A DNA stretch of 64,000 nt, taken from assembly GCF_003574355.1 (NCBI RefSeq), contig NZ_QWLB01000018.1:1-64000 (forward strand), read 5' to 3'. The translations under genes and the position numbers were made by a program. The DNA comes from Meiothermus granaticius NBRC 107808 (GTDB taxonomy: Bacteria; Deinococcota; Deinococci; Deinococcales; Thermaceae). Under the pieces are notes generated by a model. That model was not told the origin of the DNA. It saw only the letters and a program-made list of their open reading frames with translations, and did no database searches. The stretch's first letter is position 1, and each line of letters begins with the position of its first letter. Positions 10,157 to 19,530 of the stretch are shown here, piece after piece.

Positions 10157-11425
10157 ATGCTGAAAACTGCGTACCGTCCCCCCGGCGAAGCCCGGCTGTG
10201 GGAGAGCTTTTTGAGCCGCCTCGAGACCACCCTAAAAGTGGCCCATATCCACCCGGCTACTGCCAGCTACCTCACCCATCCCAAGCGGATGGTGGGGCTC
10301 TCCCTTCCGGTGAAGATGGACGATGGCGCGGTGCGCCATTTCACCGCGTATCGGGTGATCCACGATATCGCCCGAGGCCCGGCCTTGGGCGGGGTGCGCT
10401 TCCACCCCGAGGTCACCTTGGGTCAGACCTGTGGGATGGCGGCTTGGATGACCCTTAAGGCGGCGGTGTACAACCTGCCGTTCGGCGGTTCGGCTGGGGG
10501 GGTGGCGGTGGACCCCCGCAGCCTGGGCAACCGCGAGCTCGAGCGGCTCTCTCGCCGCTATGTGGCCGAGCTGATCGAGCTGATTGGCCCGGATGAGGAC
10601 ATCCTGGCCCCCGACGTGGGGACCAACATGCGCATCATGGCTTGGTTTCAAGACACCTTCACCATGAACAAGGGTCAGACCATGCTGAGCGCGGTGACCG
10701 GCAAACCGATCCAAGTGGGGGGGGTGGCCGCTCGAGACGAAGGAGGGGGTCAGGGGTTGGTCTATGTTCTGACCGATCTGGCCCACCATTATGGAGCCCC
10801 CATCCAAGGGGCTACGGTGGCGATTCAAGGCTTTGGCCAGGTGGGGAGTGCGGTGGCTCGCTATGCCCTCAAGGAGGGCTTGAAGGTGGTTGCCGTCTCT
10901 ACCAGCAAGGGCGGAGTCTACGACCCCAGCGGCCTGGAGGTGAGCGCCCTCGAGGCGCATTACGCCCTCCACGGCAGCCTCGAGGGTTTCCCGGCCCAGC
11001 CGATTTCCAACGCCGAACTGCTCCGGCTCAAGGTGGACTACCTGGTGCCCGCTGCGGTCGAGGGGGCCATTGACGCTGAGAACGCGGAGGAGGTGGGGGC
11101 CTCGGTGGTGGTGGAAGGGGCCAATGGGGCGATTACGCCTGAGGCTGAAACCCTTTTGCACTACCGTGGAATCCACATCATCCCCGATGTGCTGGCCAAT
11201 GGCGGAGGGCTGGTGATGAGCTATCTCGAGTGGGTGCAAGACCTCTCGATGTTCTACTTTGATGCGACCGAGGTGCAGACCCGGCTGCGCGAGTACATTC
11301 ACGCCTCGATGCGGGCGGTGCTCGAGCGGGCTGAGCCGCTGGGGGGAAGGCTTCGCGATGGAGCCTACGCGCTGGCTTTGGAGCGCATCAACGAGGCCAA
11401 CCGACTGCGGGGGGTATATCCATGA
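10157..11425 (+). CDS. gdhA: Glutamate dehydrogenase regulatory subunit, catalytically disabled
   Basis: 422 aa, full-length glutamate dehydrogenase fold: N-terminal dimerisation domain, then an NAD(P) Rossmann domain with VAIQGFGQVGSAVARY. Two of the three conserved active-site lysines are replaced: GPALGG has Leu77 where the active paralogue downstream has GPAKGG, and GGSAGG has Ala113 where the paralogue has GGGKGG. Lys101 and the Asp of APDVG remain. This matches the Thermus system, in which GdhA is a regulatory partner of catalytic GdhB, with leucine as an allosteric ligand (established for T. thermophilus). TATACT at 10136-10141 is the probable -10. Followed by gdhB after 88 bp. Confidence 0.92.
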   Translation: MLKTAYRPPGEARLWESFLSRLETTLKVAHIHPATASYLTHPKRMVGLSLPVKMDDGAVRHFTAYRVIHDIARGPALGGVRFHPEVTLGQTCGMAAWMTLKAAVYNLPFGGSAGGVAVDPRSLGNRELERLSRRYVAELIELIGPDEDILAPDVGTNMRIMAWFQDTFTMNKGQTMLSAVTGKPIQVGGVAARDEGGGQGLVYVLTDLAHHYGAPIQGATVAIQGFGQVGSAVARYALKEGLKVVAVSTSKGGVYDPSGLEVSALEAHYALHGSLEGFPAQPISNAELLRLKVDYLVPAAVEGAIDAENAEEVGASVVVEGANGAITPEAETLLHYRGIHIIPDVLANGGGLVMSYLEWVQDLSMFYFDATEVQTRLREYIHASMRAVLERAEPLGGRLRDGAYALALERINEANRLRGVYP

Positions 11426-11513
11426 AGGTAGGGCACACGCTCTGGATGCCCGCCCGTGACCCTAGGCAACCGCATACCGCCCGCGTATCTCCAATGCCCT
11501 GTGGAGGCCCCCA

Positions 11514-12791
11514 ATGAAATCTGAACCCCTTTCATACCTCTCGAGCGAGACCATCGGCCCCTGGGAGATTTACCTGGCCCAGGTAGATCGGGTAACCCCC
11601 TATCTGGGCAAGCTGGCCTACTGGGTTGAAGACCTCAAACGTCCCAAGCGCATCCTGATCGTAGATGTGCCCATTCACACCGATGATGGCGCGGTGCTGC
11701 ACTTTGAGGGATACCGGGTGCATCACAACACCTTTCGCGGCCCGGCCAAGGGCGGGGTACGCTTCCATCAGGATGTAACCCTCTCGGAAGTGATGGCCCT
11801 TTCCGCCTGGATGACCATCAAAAATGCTGCGGTGGGATTGCCCTACGGCGGGGGTAAGGGTGGGATTCGAGTGGATCCGCGTAAGCTCAGCCCAGGAGAG
11901 CTCGAGCGCCTGACCCGGCGCTATACCTCAGAGATCGGACTGATCATCGGGCCAGACAAGGATATTCCCGCCCCCGACGTGGGTTCTGGGGCGCGGGAGA
12001 TGGCCTGGATGATGGACACCTACTCCATGAACGTGGGCCGTACCACCCCAGGGGTGGTGACCGGAAAGCCCATTGCGGTGGGGGGCTCGCTGGGCCGCCA
12101 AGACGCCACCGGGCGCGGGGTATTCGTGGCTGCTGCTGTAGCCGCCGAGAAAATAGGGCTGCCGGTGGAGGGCAGCCGGGTGGTGGTGCAGGGCTTTGGC
12201 AATGTGGGCAATGCCGCTGCCCGCATCTTTCACGAGGCCGGGGCCAAGGTGGTAGCGGTCTCCGATGTGACCGGGGCGGTACGCAACGATGGGGGCATTG
12301 ACCCCCATGACCTGCTCCAGCATGTGGCCAGCCTGGGGGGGGTCAAGGGCTATCCCAAGGCCGAGGCCATCCCCGCTTCGGAGGTGCTCACCGTACCCTG
12401 CGAGTTTTTGGTTCCGGCGGCCCTCGAGAAGCAGATCACCGAGAAGAATGCTTGGCAAGTACAGGCCAAGATCGTAGTGGAGGGGGCCAATGGCCCAACC
12501 GTTCCTGCGGCGGACGACATCCTGAACGAGCGCGGGGTCATTGTGGTTCCCGATGTGATCGCCAATGCCGGTGGGGTCACGGTGAGCTATTTCGAGTGGG
12601 TACAGGATTTCAACAGCTTTTTCTGGACCGAAGCCGAGATCAACGCCCGGCTCGAGCGCCTGATGCGCCAAAGCCTCGAGGCGGTCTGGCAGGTGGCCCA
12701 GGATAAAAAGGTCTCGCTGCGTACCGCAGCCTATATCGTGGCGGCAACCCGGGTGCTCGAGGCCCGCTCGCTGCTGGGCCTATACCCCTAA
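11514..12791 (+). CDS. gdhB: Glutamate dehydrogenase catalytic subunit
   Basis: 425 aa. Interconverts glutamate with 2-oxoglutarate and ammonia. All catalytic residues are present: Lys79 (GPAKGGVRF), Lys103 (TIKNA), Lys115 (YGGGKGG) and the Asp of APDVGSG. The Rossmann motif is [17 protein letters not shown]. The start is set by GGAGG about 8 nt upstream of ATG 11514. It directly follows the non-catalytic paralogue, so the two subunits are probably made together as a hetero-oligomer. Confidence 0.95.
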   Translation: MKSEPLSYLSSETIGPWEIYLAQVDRVTPYLGKLAYWVEDLKRPKRILIVDVPIHTDDGAVLHFEGYRVHHNTFRGPAKGGVRFHQDVTLSEVMALSAWMTIKNAAVGLPYGGGKGGIRVDPRKLSPGELERLTRRYTSEIGLIIGPDKDIPAPDVGSGAREMAWMMDTYSMNVGRTTPGVVTGKPIAVGGSLGRQDATGRGVFVAAAVAAEKIGLPVEGSRVVVQGFGNVGNAAARIFHEAGAKVVAVSDVTGAVRNDGGIDPHDLLQHVASLGGVKGYPKAEAIPASEVLTVPCEFLVPAALEKQITEKNAWQVQAKIVVEGANGPTVPAADDILNERGVIVVPDVIANAGGVTVSYFEWVQDFNSFFWTEAEINARLERLMRQSLEAVWQVAQDKKVSLRTAAYIVAATRVLEARSLLGLYP

Positions 12792-12879
12792 ACAGGCGGT
12801 CTGAAAGAGTAGGAAGGGGAGAGTTTGGGGATTTGTGTTACCCTACACCCTGCCCGGGGTTTCGCGCTATGCTGAAGCT

Positions 12880-13443
12880 GTGGTGATCTCTGACACCTGG
12901 CCTCGCTGTGGGCGGGTCACGCTCAAACCCTTCACCGAAACCCTGACCGAAGAGGAGTGGCGACGTTTTTACGAGTGCTTCCGCGATCCGGAGATTGCGG
13001 AGTGGAACGGTAGCCGTCCCCTCAAGATGCCGGTCTGGTTGTTCAAGCGGGTGGTGATGGGGGAGGTCGCGCGCGGGGATCGCCTGGGTTTCGGCATCCT
13101 GGATGAGAAGGGGGAGTGGCTGGGCACGGTCGAGCTGTATGAGCTCTCGCGCAACGAGGCCACCTTAGGCATCCTGATCGGGGCCAAGGATCGTTGGGGG
13201 CAGGGTTACGGCACCGATGCGGTCAGGGCTGTGTTGGCCTATGCCTTTACCAAAATGGGGTTGCACAAGGTTAAGCTGCGTACCTACAGGCATAACCTGC
13301 GGGCCCAGCGGGCTTTCGAGAAAGCCGGGTTCCGTTTTGTGTCCTCTCCTCCCCCCCCCTTGCGCTTCAACTTTGGCTTCACCCCCAAACCCGAGTTTGT
13401 TCCGATGGAGATCACCAAGGAACAGTGGGAGGGGGTGGCTTAG
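12880..13443 (+). CDS. GNAT-family N-acetyltransferase (RimJ/RimL type)
   Basis: About 187 aa. The GNAT core is clear: LGTVELYELSRNEATLGILIG, then the acetyl-CoA loop RWGQGYGTDAV, then KVKLRTYRHNLRAQRAFEKAGF. It probably acetylates a protein N-terminus, antibiotic or small amine; the substrate is unknown. The start is uncertain. An in-frame GTG at 12835 exists, but TATGCT at 12868-12873 lies 6 nt before the tandem GTG codons at 12880 and 12883, which fits a leaderless start there. Monocistronic between gdhB and the dehydrogenase gene. Confidence 0.82.
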   Translation: MVISDTWPRCGRVTLKPFTETLTEEEWRRFYECFRDPEIAEWNGSRPLKMPVWLFKRVVMGEVARGDRLGFGILDEKGEWLGTVELYELSRNEATLGILIGAKDRWGQGYGTDAVRAVLAYAFTKMGLHKVKLRTYRHNLRAQRAFEKAGFRFVSSPPPPLRFNFGFTPKPEFVPMEITKEQWEGVA

Positions 13444-13477
13444 GGAGCCGTTGGGCGCGGGCGGTACACTGTAATTC

Positions 13478-14395
13478 ATGATTCTGCTCGTTCCCGAAGG
13501 AACCGAAGCCCGGTATCTGCAAGGCTTACCCCAGTCCGTCGAAATCGCCTACCTACCTAAAGAGGGCCCGCTCCCCGAGCAGGCCCTGCGGGCGGAGTTT
13601 GCGGTTGCGCCCTACGGTGGGGCCAAGCACTTTTTCACGGTGCTGCCTCAACTGGCGGCCCTGAGGGTAGTGCAAACCCTGACCGCTGGGGTGGACTGGA
13701 TTCTGCCCAAGATGCCCCCCCACATCACCCTTTGTGATGCCGCAGGGGTGCACGATACCCCGGTTGCGGAGTGGATCGTGGGGGCCATATTGGGGGCGGT
13801 AAAAAAGTTTCCCGAGTTCCGCGACGCGCAGCGCGAGGGAAGGTGGGCCTACCAGTGGGTGGACGACCTCGAGGGCTCTACCGTACTGTTCTTGGGCTAT
13901 GGCTCAATTGCGCGGGCCACCGAGCGCAGGCTCGAGGCCTTTGGGGTTCACTTCCTTAGGGTGGCCAGAACGGCCAGGGAGGGGGTCTGGGCCCTTACGG
14001 AGTTACCCAACTTGCTGCCCCAAGCCGATGTGGTCATCAATCTGCTGCCCTACACCCCGCAGACCGAGGGCCTGTTTGGGGCCGAGCTGGTAGCCCAGAT
14101 GAAACCCGGTTCGCTATATGTCAACGCTGGCCGGGGCAAGACCGTGGATCAGGACGCCCTGGTGGAGGCGGTCCGAGCGCACCGGATTCGCCTGATCTCG
14201 GATGTGACCGATCCGGAGCCGCTTCCTGAGGGGCATCCGCTGTGGTCGTTGCCGGGGGTGTTTTTCACCCCGCATATGGCCGGCTCGACCCATAAGCTCT
14301 TTGAGCGGGGGTTCCGCCTGGTGGTGGAGCAGGTGGGGCGGTATGTGCGGGGGGAACCGCTCCTGAACACCGTGAGCCGGGATCAGGGGTATTGA
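13478..14395 (+). CDS. D-2-hydroxyacid dehydrogenase family protein
   Basis: 305 aa NAD(P)-dependent oxidoreductase. Rossmann segment VLFLGYGSIARATERRLEAFG, then the catalytic-domain pattern NLLPYTPQTEGLFG and KPGSLYVNAGRGKTVDQDAL (Arg of the substrate site), SDVTDPEPLPEGHPLW (Glu), and FTPHMAGST (catalytic His). The substrate is unknown; the ghrA-like subfamily reduces glyoxylate or hydroxypyruvate. TACACT at 13465-13470 lies 7 nt before the ATG, so the gene is probably leaderless. The last 13 bp overlap the end of uvrC on the other strand. Confidence 0.88.
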   Translation: MILLVPEGTEARYLQGLPQSVEIAYLPKEGPLPEQALRAEFAVAPYGGAKHFFTVLPQLAALRVVQTLTAGVDWILPKMPPHITLCDAAGVHDTPVAEWIVGAILGAVKKFPEFRDAQREGRWAYQWVDDLEGSTVLFLGYGSIARATERRLEAFGVHFLRVARTAREGVWALTELPNLLPQADVVINLLPYTPQTEGLFGAELVAQMKPGSLYVNAGRGKTVDQDALVEAVRAHRIRLISDVTDPEPLPEGHPLWSLPGVFFTPHMAGSTHKLFERGFRLVVEQVGRYVRGEPLLNTVSRDQGY

Positions 14396-16197
14396 GTTTC
14401 GGGGGTTCCAAGCGCTACGGGAGCTTGGTTGAGGGCTTTGAGCACGGCTTGAGCGCTGCGCCGATCCAGGCCGGGCAGTCTGGCCAGTTCCTCCACGCTC
14501 ATGGCCCGAAGCTCCTCGAGGGTCGAGAAGTGGTGCAGCAGGGCTTTCTTACGGGCGGGGCCGATACCCGGGATGTCGTCGAAGATGCTCTTGAGGGTTT
14601 TGGCGTTGCGCAGCTTGCGGTGGAACTGCAGGCCGTTGTTATGGGTTTCGTCGCGCACATAGATCAGCAGCTGCAAGGCAGGGTGGGTTAGGGGCAGGGC
14701 AATTGTCTGGCCGTCGGGCAGAATCAGGGTCTCCTCGCGCTTGGCCAGCCCCACCAGCGGGATTTCCAATCCCGCGGCCCGTAAGCCCTTTTGTGCGGCC
14801 CGCACCTGTCCAAGCCCACCATCAATTAACAGCAAGTCCGGGATGGGCAGGTTCTCGGCCAGGCTCCCGCTGAAGCGCCGAGCCACGGTTTGCTCCATGG
14901 AGAAGAAATCATCAGGCTGGCCCTTCAACCCTTTGATCTTGATCCGGCGGTACTCCGCCTTTTTGGGCCGCCCCCCCTCGAAAACGGTGATGCTCCCGAC
15001 CGCGCTTTCACCCATCAGGTTGGAGATATCGTAACCTTCGATACGGTAGGGGCTGCGTGAGAGCCCCAGCACATCCATCAGCCCCTTGAGGCCGGGGTGG
15101 TTGCCGCGCCGCTCTTGGAGCTTGAGCTCGGCCTCGAGCGCAGTCTGGGCATTGCTCTGGGCGAGCTCGACCAGGCGGGTTTTGTCCCCCCGCTGGGGCA
15201 CCCGCACCTCGACCTTGCGGCCTTTACGGCTGAGGAACTCCGAGAAGGCGGCCTCGGCCTCGAGCTCGAACGGCAGCAGCACCAACGGGGGTAGGGGGGT
15301 GGCCTCGAGGTAGTAGTCGCGCAGGAAGGCCTCCAACAGTTCTGGGTCGCTGGCTTCCTTAACCCCCTCCACAAAGCGCGAAATCCGCCCCAGCATCTGC
15401 CCGCCGCGCATCTGGTAATGCTGGAGCATGGCGTAATCCCCGGCCCGGGCAAACCCTATGAAGTCCAGGTCCCCCAGCTCTACGTCGTAAGCCTGTTGGT
15501 TGGTGCCAAAAAAGCTGCGTACTGCGGCAATCTGATCCCGGATCTCGGCGGCCCGCTCGAAATCCTGGGCTCGAGCCGCTTCCTGCATCTGGGCCTGAAG
15601 GCCCTCGAAGAGCCGCTCCACGTTTCCATCGAGTAGGTCGGCAACCTTTTGCACCTCTTGGGCATAGAGGTCGGGCTCGGCCTTGCTCACACAGGGGGCG
15701 AAACAGCGCCCCATCGAGTAGTTAAGGCAGGGGAAGCGCCGCTTCTTGAAGGGGATTCCTGAGTTCTTGCGCAGCTTGAACACCCGATCCACCAGCCGCT
15801 TGATTCGCCGCACCGCCCCGCCATCGGGGAAGGGGCCCCAGTAGCGCGCACCGTCGTTTTGAACCCGACGCACGATGAGCAGCATGGGCCATTCCTCCTG
15901 GGTGAGCTTGAGGAAGGGGTAGTGCTTGTCGTCCTTCATCAAGACGTTGTACCGAGGGCGGTATTGCTTGATCAGGTTGGCCTCTAGGAGCAGGGCCTCC
16001 ACCTCATCGCGCACCACAATGAAATCGAGGCGGTCGGCTTCGTGGGCCACTCGAGCAGATTTCCCTTCGGCGTGAAAGTAGCTGCTGACCCTGGCCTTGA
16101 GGCTTTTGGCCTTGCCCACGTAGAGGATGGTCTCCCCGGTTTTCCAGAGGTAGACCCCGGGTTGTTCGGGCAGAGGGGGCAGGTCTTGAGGCTGCAT
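14383..16197 (-). CDS. uvrC: Excinuclease ABC subunit C
   Basis: 604 aa. Makes both incisions in nucleotide excision repair. N-terminal GIY-YIG nuclease (QPGVYLWKTGETILYVGKAKSLKARVSSYF), then a Cys-containing central region (CLNYSMGRCFAPC), a UVR domain that binds UvrB (EAARAQDFERAAEIRDQIAAV), the RNase H-like endonuclease domain (EGYDISNLMGESAVGS, DLLLIDGGLGQVRAA) and tandem helix-hairpin-helix motifs at the end (IPGIGPARKKALL, LPGLDRRSAQAVL). Full length. Convergent with and overlapping the hydroxyacid dehydrogenase. Confidence 0.97.
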   Translation of the reverse strand: MQPQDLPPLPEQPGVYLWKTGETILYVGKAKSLKARVSSYFHAEGKSARVAHEADRLDFIVVRDEVEALLLEANLIKQYRPRYNVLMKDDKHYPFLKLTQEEWPMLLIVRRVQNDGARYWGPFPDGGAVRRIKRLVDRVFKLRKNSGIPFKKRRFPCLNYSMGRCFAPCVSKAEPDLYAQEVQKVADLLDGNVERLFEGLQAQMQEAARAQDFERAAEIRDQIAAVRSFFGTNQQAYDVELGDLDFIGFARAGDYAMLQHYQMRGGQMLGRISRFVEGVKEASDPELLEAFLRDYYLEATPLPPLVLLPFELEAEAAFSEFLSRKGRKVEVRVPQRGDKTRLVELAQSNAQTALEAELKLQERRGNHPGLKGLMDVLGLSRSPYRIEGYDISNLMGESAVGSITVFEGGRPKKAEYRRIKIKGLKGQPDDFFSMEQTVARRFSGSLAENLPIPDLLLIDGGLGQVRAAQKGLRAAGLEIPLVGLAKREETLILPDGQTIALPLTHPALQLLIYVRDETHNNGLQFHRKLRNAKTLKSIFDDIPGIGPARKKALLHHFSTLEELRAMSVEELARLPGLDRRSAQAVLKALNQAPVALGTPETQYP

Positions 16198-16278
16198 TCA
16201 GAGCCCTATCGTACTGCCGCCTTGATTTAGACAGGGTGAAGTGCGTCGGGGGTGGGTGGGAAGGGTAGACTGATAACC

Positions 16279-17151
16279 ATGGAAATTCGCAAGATTGGGG
16301 TGGTGGGAGCAGGGCAGATGGGTTCAGGAATCGCTCAGGTGGCCGCGCAGGCAGGGTACGAGGTGGTGCTCCGCGACCTCGAGCAGGGCTACCTCGAGCG
16401 CGGCCTGGCGGGCATTCGGCGGAGCCTGGGCAAGCTCTTGGAAAAGGGGAAGCTGGATCAATCCGCCCACGATGGGGCCCTCTCGCGGATTCACCCCACG
16501 CTGGAACTGCGGGACCTGGCCGACTGCGACTTGGTGGTTGAGGCCATCGTGGAGCACGAGCCGACCAAGCTCGAGCTGTTGCGCGAGCTGGATGCCCTAC
16601 TGAAGCCCCAGGCCCTCTTGGCCTCCAACACCTCCTCCATCCCCATCACCCGCTTGGCAGCAGCGACGGGCCGTCCGGAGCGCTTTATCGGTATGCACTT
16701 CATGAACCCGGTGCCCCTGATGGAGCTGGTCGAGGTGATCCGCGGCTACTTGACCAGCCAGGAGACCTCGGCGGCTGTGGTGGCTGCGGCGCGGAGGATG
16801 GGCAAAACCCCGGTTGAGGTCAACGATTACCCCGGTTTTGTGGCCAACCGCATCCTGCTGCCGATGCTCAACGAGGCCATACAGTGCGTGATGGAGGGCG
16901 TGGGCGAGCCGGAGGCCATTGACACCATCATGAAGCTGGGGATGAACCACCCCATGGGGCCGCTAACCCTGGCTGACTTCATCGGCCTGGACACCTGCTT
17001 GAGCGTGATGGAGGTGCTGCACCAGGGCCTAGGCGACGATAAATACCGCCCTTCGCCGCTGTTGCGCAAGATGGTGCAGGCAGGGCTTCTGGGACGCAAA
17101 AGCGGGCGTGGATTTTATCGCTACGACGAAAAGGGCAACAAGATCGGGTAG
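16279..17151 (+). CDS. hbd: 3-hydroxybutyryl-CoA dehydrogenase
   Basis: 290 aa. Oxidises or reduces the 3-hydroxyacyl-CoA/3-ketoacyl-CoA pair with NAD(P). N-terminal Rossmann fold [22 protein letters not shown]; catalytic His-Glu dyad in [18 protein letters not shown]-terminal 3HCDH domain ([32 protein letters not shown]). The start at 16279 follows TAGACT (16266-16271) by 7 nt, leaderless style; the open frame extends back to 16252 without support. Convergent with the thiolase gene, 14 bp apart. Confidence 0.93.
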   Translation: MEIRKIGVVGAGQMGSGIAQVAAQAGYEVVLRDLEQGYLERGLAGIRRSLGKLLEKGKLDQSAHDGALSRIHPTLELRDLADCDLVVEAIVEHEPTKLELLRELDALLKPQALLASNTSSIPITRLAAATGRPERFIGMHFMNPVPLMELVEVIRGYLTSQETSAAVVAAARRMGKTPVEVNDYPGFVANRILLPMLNEAIQCVMEGVGEPEAIDTIMKLGMNHPMGPLTLADFIGLDTCLSVMEVLHQGLGDDKYRPSPLLRKMVQAGLLGRKSGRGFYRYDEKGNKIG

Positions 17152-17165
17152 CCCGCTCCGGTGGA

Positions 17166-18338
17166 CTAGGCCTGCGGGTATACCTCAAAAACCCCCGCCG
17201 CGCCCATCCCACCGCCAATGCACATGGTCACCATCCCCAACCCGCCGCCGCGCTTTGCGAGTTCGTGGATGAGCTGGGTGGTGAGCTTGGCCCCCGTCGC
17301 ACCCAGGGGGTGCCCCAGGGCAATGGCCCCTCCGTTGACGTTGACCTTCTCGGGGTTCATCTGGAGCTCTCCCATCACCGCCAGCACCTGGGCGGCAAAG
17401 GCCTCGTTGAACTCGATGAGCTCGAGGTTGTCCATCCCGATACCGGCTTTGGCCAGAGCCTTGGGCACGGCCTTGATGGGCCCCACGCCCATGATGTCGG
17501 GATTCACCCCGCCGGTTGCAAAGGAGACGAAGCGGGCCAGCGGCTTCAGACCCAGCGCCTGGGCTTTCTCGGCGCTCATCACCAGCAGCGCGGCAGCGCC
17601 GTCGGAGTAAGGCGAGGCATTCCCTGCCGTCACGGTGCCGCCCTCCTTGAAGGCTGGCTTGAGCTTGGCCAGGCGTTCTAGGCTGGTGTCGGCCCTGGGC
17701 AGTTCGTCTTTGGCGAACAGGAACTCCTCGACCTGCTTTTTAGCCCCTTTCCAGGAGACCTTCTGGACCGGGATGGGCACAATCTGCCCCTCAAAAGCGC
17801 CCCTGGCCTGGGCCTCCAGCGCCTTCTGGTGGCTGCGCAGGGCCCAGGCGTCCTGATCGGCGCGGCTGACCCCCCAGCGCTCGGCCACCCGCTCGGCGGT
17901 AAAGCCCATGCCGATGTAGGCCTCGGTCAGTTCGGGGTGGAGCTGGGTATGGTAGCCCGACATGGGCACCTGACTCATCATCTCCACGCCTCCGGCCAGC
18001 ACCACCTCGTTCATGCCGGACATGATGGCCTGAGCCGCATAGGCCACACTTTGCAGACCCGAGGAGCAAAAGCGGTTGATGGTGGCTCCAGTGACCTCCA
18101 CTGGGAATCCGGCCCGCAGCATGGAGAGCCGGGCTACGTTGAGGCCCTGACCGGCCTCGGGCATGGCGCAGCCCCACTGGATGTCCTCGAGGAGGGCCGG
18201 GTCCAGCCCCACCTTTTCCACCGCCGCCTTCATCACCGTGGCCGAAAGGTCAATGGGATGGACATTGGCCAAGGCCCCATCGGATTTGCCTCGAGCCACA
18301 GCGCTACGCACGGCGCTCACGATCACAGCTTCTTTCAT
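17166..18338 (-). CDS. fadA: Acetyl-CoA acyltransferase (thiolase)
   Basis: 390 aa. Thiolytic cleavage of 3-ketoacyl-CoA, the last step of beta-oxidation. Nucleophilic Cys91 in [10 protein letters not shown], the EFNEAFAAQ motif, the active-site His in [16 protein letters not shown], and the second Cys in [10 protein letters not shown]. The ATG at 18338 has AAGGAG upstream and overlaps the stop of the SGNH hydrolase gene (ATGA). Last gene of a four-gene operon starting at 21822. Length and motifs fit FadA/AtoB; chain-length preference is not readable. Confidence 0.94.
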   Translation of the reverse strand: MKEAVIVSAVRSAVARGKSDGALANVHPIDLSATVMKAAVEKVGLDPALLEDIQWGCAMPEAGQGLNVARLSMLRAGFPVEVTGATINRFCSSGLQSVAYAAQAIMSGMNEVVLAGGVEMMSQVPMSGYHTQLHPELTEAYIGMGFTAERVAERWGVSRADQDAWALRSHQKALEAQARGAFEGQIVPIPVQKVSWKGAKKQVEEFLFAKDELPRADTSLERLAKLKPAFKEGGTVTAGNASPYSDGAAALLVMSAEKAQALGLKPLARFVSFATGGVNPDIMGVGPIKAVPKALAKAGIGMDNLELIEFNEAFAAQVLAVMGELQMNPEKVNVNGGAIALGHPLGATGAKLTTQLIHELAKRGGGLGMVTMCIGGGMGAAGVFEVYPQA

Positions 18339-18973
18339 GGGTAGACTCCTTGTTTCAAAACATCGGCAGGGGGGGACAGCTCGAGCCCCTGTTGCCTCAG
18401 CAAGGGAGCGACATCCTGGGCGATTGCCAGGTAGCCCCGTGCATTGGGATGCACCCCGTCCTCGCTCCAGATGGCCGGGTCGCGGTCCAGCGGACCTTGC
18501 CAAAACTCGTATAGGATTGCCTCATACTGGGCCGCTAGATCGCGCAGGAGGGCATTGGTGGCCTCGAGGTTCCGGCGCAGCCGCCGGGCTACGCCCTCAG
18601 GCAGATCCAGCCGCAGGGTAAAATCCGGGGTGGTGGCGGTAAAGATCTGAGCCCCGATGCTCCTGAAAGCCCCAAACATCAGGGTTAGCTCGGCCCGCAG
18701 TCGTTCGGCACTGAAGGGACCGCGCAGGGCGTCGTTTCCCGGTCCGATCAGACTGATGAAATCGGGCTGCAGGGAAAGCCCTCGGCTCATCTGCTGCTCG
18801 CGGATTTCCCAGGAACGCAGGCCGTACGCCGCCAGATTGGTGTACCGCATCCCCGGGTTGGCCGCTTTCAGCCACAGAGCCAGCCAGTCGTGAGCAGAGC
18901 GCAGCTCCAGGCCCTCTACCGGATCCCCGGTACCTTGGGTGAAGCTATCCCCGAGCGCAACGAAATGTCGCAT
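18335..18973 (-). CDS. SGNH/GDSL-family esterase or lipase
   Basis: 212 aa. Block [12 protein letters not shown] carries the nucleophilic Ser10; block III LIGPGND supplies the Gly/Asn oxyanion residues; block V DGVHPN supplies the Asp and His. No signal peptide, so cytosolic. The family hydrolyses acyl esters of lipids, thioesters or sugars. It sits inside the beta-oxidation operon, 9 bp after the glycolipid-binding-like gene and overlapping fadA by 4 bp. Releasing acyl chains from a lipid is a reasonable inference. Confidence 0.88.
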   Translation of the reverse strand: MRHFVALGDSFTQGTGDPVEGLELRSAHDWLALWLKAANPGMRYTNLAAYGLRSWEIREQQMSRGLSLQPDFISLIGPGNDALRGPFSAERLRAELTLMFGAFRSIGAQIFTATTPDFTLRLDLPEGVARRLRRNLEATNALLRDLAAQYEAILYEFWQGPLDRDPAIWSEDGVHPNARGYLAIAQDVAPLLRQQGLELSPPADVLKQGVYP

Positions 18974-18982
18974 AAATCGCCC

Positions 18983-19528
18983 TCACACGCGCCTGAACAA
19001 ACCAGTGTACTCGAGCACCAAGCCCTGGTCGTCCACCTGCAGAACCGCCCGAAACCCCGTCTCGAGGCCCTCGAAGAGGTACTTATCCGGGCCAAGACGG
19101 GTGTACTTTTGCTGTGCCCGGCGGGGCACCAGCGAGGGCATAGGGATATAAACCACCGAGATTTCCCTGGAACCCCCCACCTCGAGTCCAAGCCTGCGGA
19201 TGGGGAGGGTGTTGGTAAACGGGGTCGCCTGAATGTCAACGTCCAGGCAGCCCTCGAGGGTTTCCAATTGCATCCCGTCAGTGCCGTGCCAGTTCCCCCG
19301 CCGGTCACTGTCGAGATCTAGCCCTGCGCCCCCCTCGAGGTCGGCCCTCAGCGAGCCCACAGTCCAGTCATCGGCGATGTCCAGGGTGTAGCGGAGGCGC
19401 AGCGGCAGGCCATCGAACCGCCCGACCACCAGGCCGTTGGCTCGAAACCCGGCGGGCCCGGCGTCCAGCCGCAAGTGCTCTGTCGTCCGGTCGTTGGAGA
19501 CGGATACCCACACCATGTCCTGCCCCAC
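18983..19528 (-). CDS. Putative glycolipid-binding protein (PF06475-like)
   Basis: 181 aa, soluble. The sequence EHLRLDAGPAGFRANGLVVG, then DDWTVGSLRADLEGG, GNWHGTDG and LEGCLDVDIQATPFTNTLPIRRL, matches the family typified by Pseudomonas PA1994, a long open beta-barrel proposed to bind glycolipid. The GTG start lies 2 bp after the fadN stop codon, so translation is surely coupled. Its place between fadN and an SGNH hydrolase suggests a lipid-handling role in fatty-acid release; no activity is established for the family. Confidence 0.8.
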   Translation of the reverse strand: MGQDMVWVSVSNDRTTEHLRLDAGPAGFRANGLVVGRFDGLPLRLRYTLDIADDWTVGSLRADLEGGAGLDLDSDRRGNWHGTDGMQLETLEGCLDVDIQATPFTNTLPIRRLGLEVGGSREISVVYIPMPSLVPRRAQQKYTRLGPDKYLFEGLETGFRAVLQVDDQGLVLEYTGLFRRV

Positions 19529-19530
19529 GG

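Noticed and set aside
10232-11302. A 356-codon frame opposite gdhA
   Set aside because: Shadow frame in high-GC DNA. The non-catalytic gdhA is still a complete, conserved-looking protein, so it is not a pseudogene with a new antisense gene.
10157-11425. gdhA as a decaying pseudogene
   Set aside because: Full length, no frameshift, cofactor site intact and codon use like its neighbours; the losses match a known regulatory subunit.
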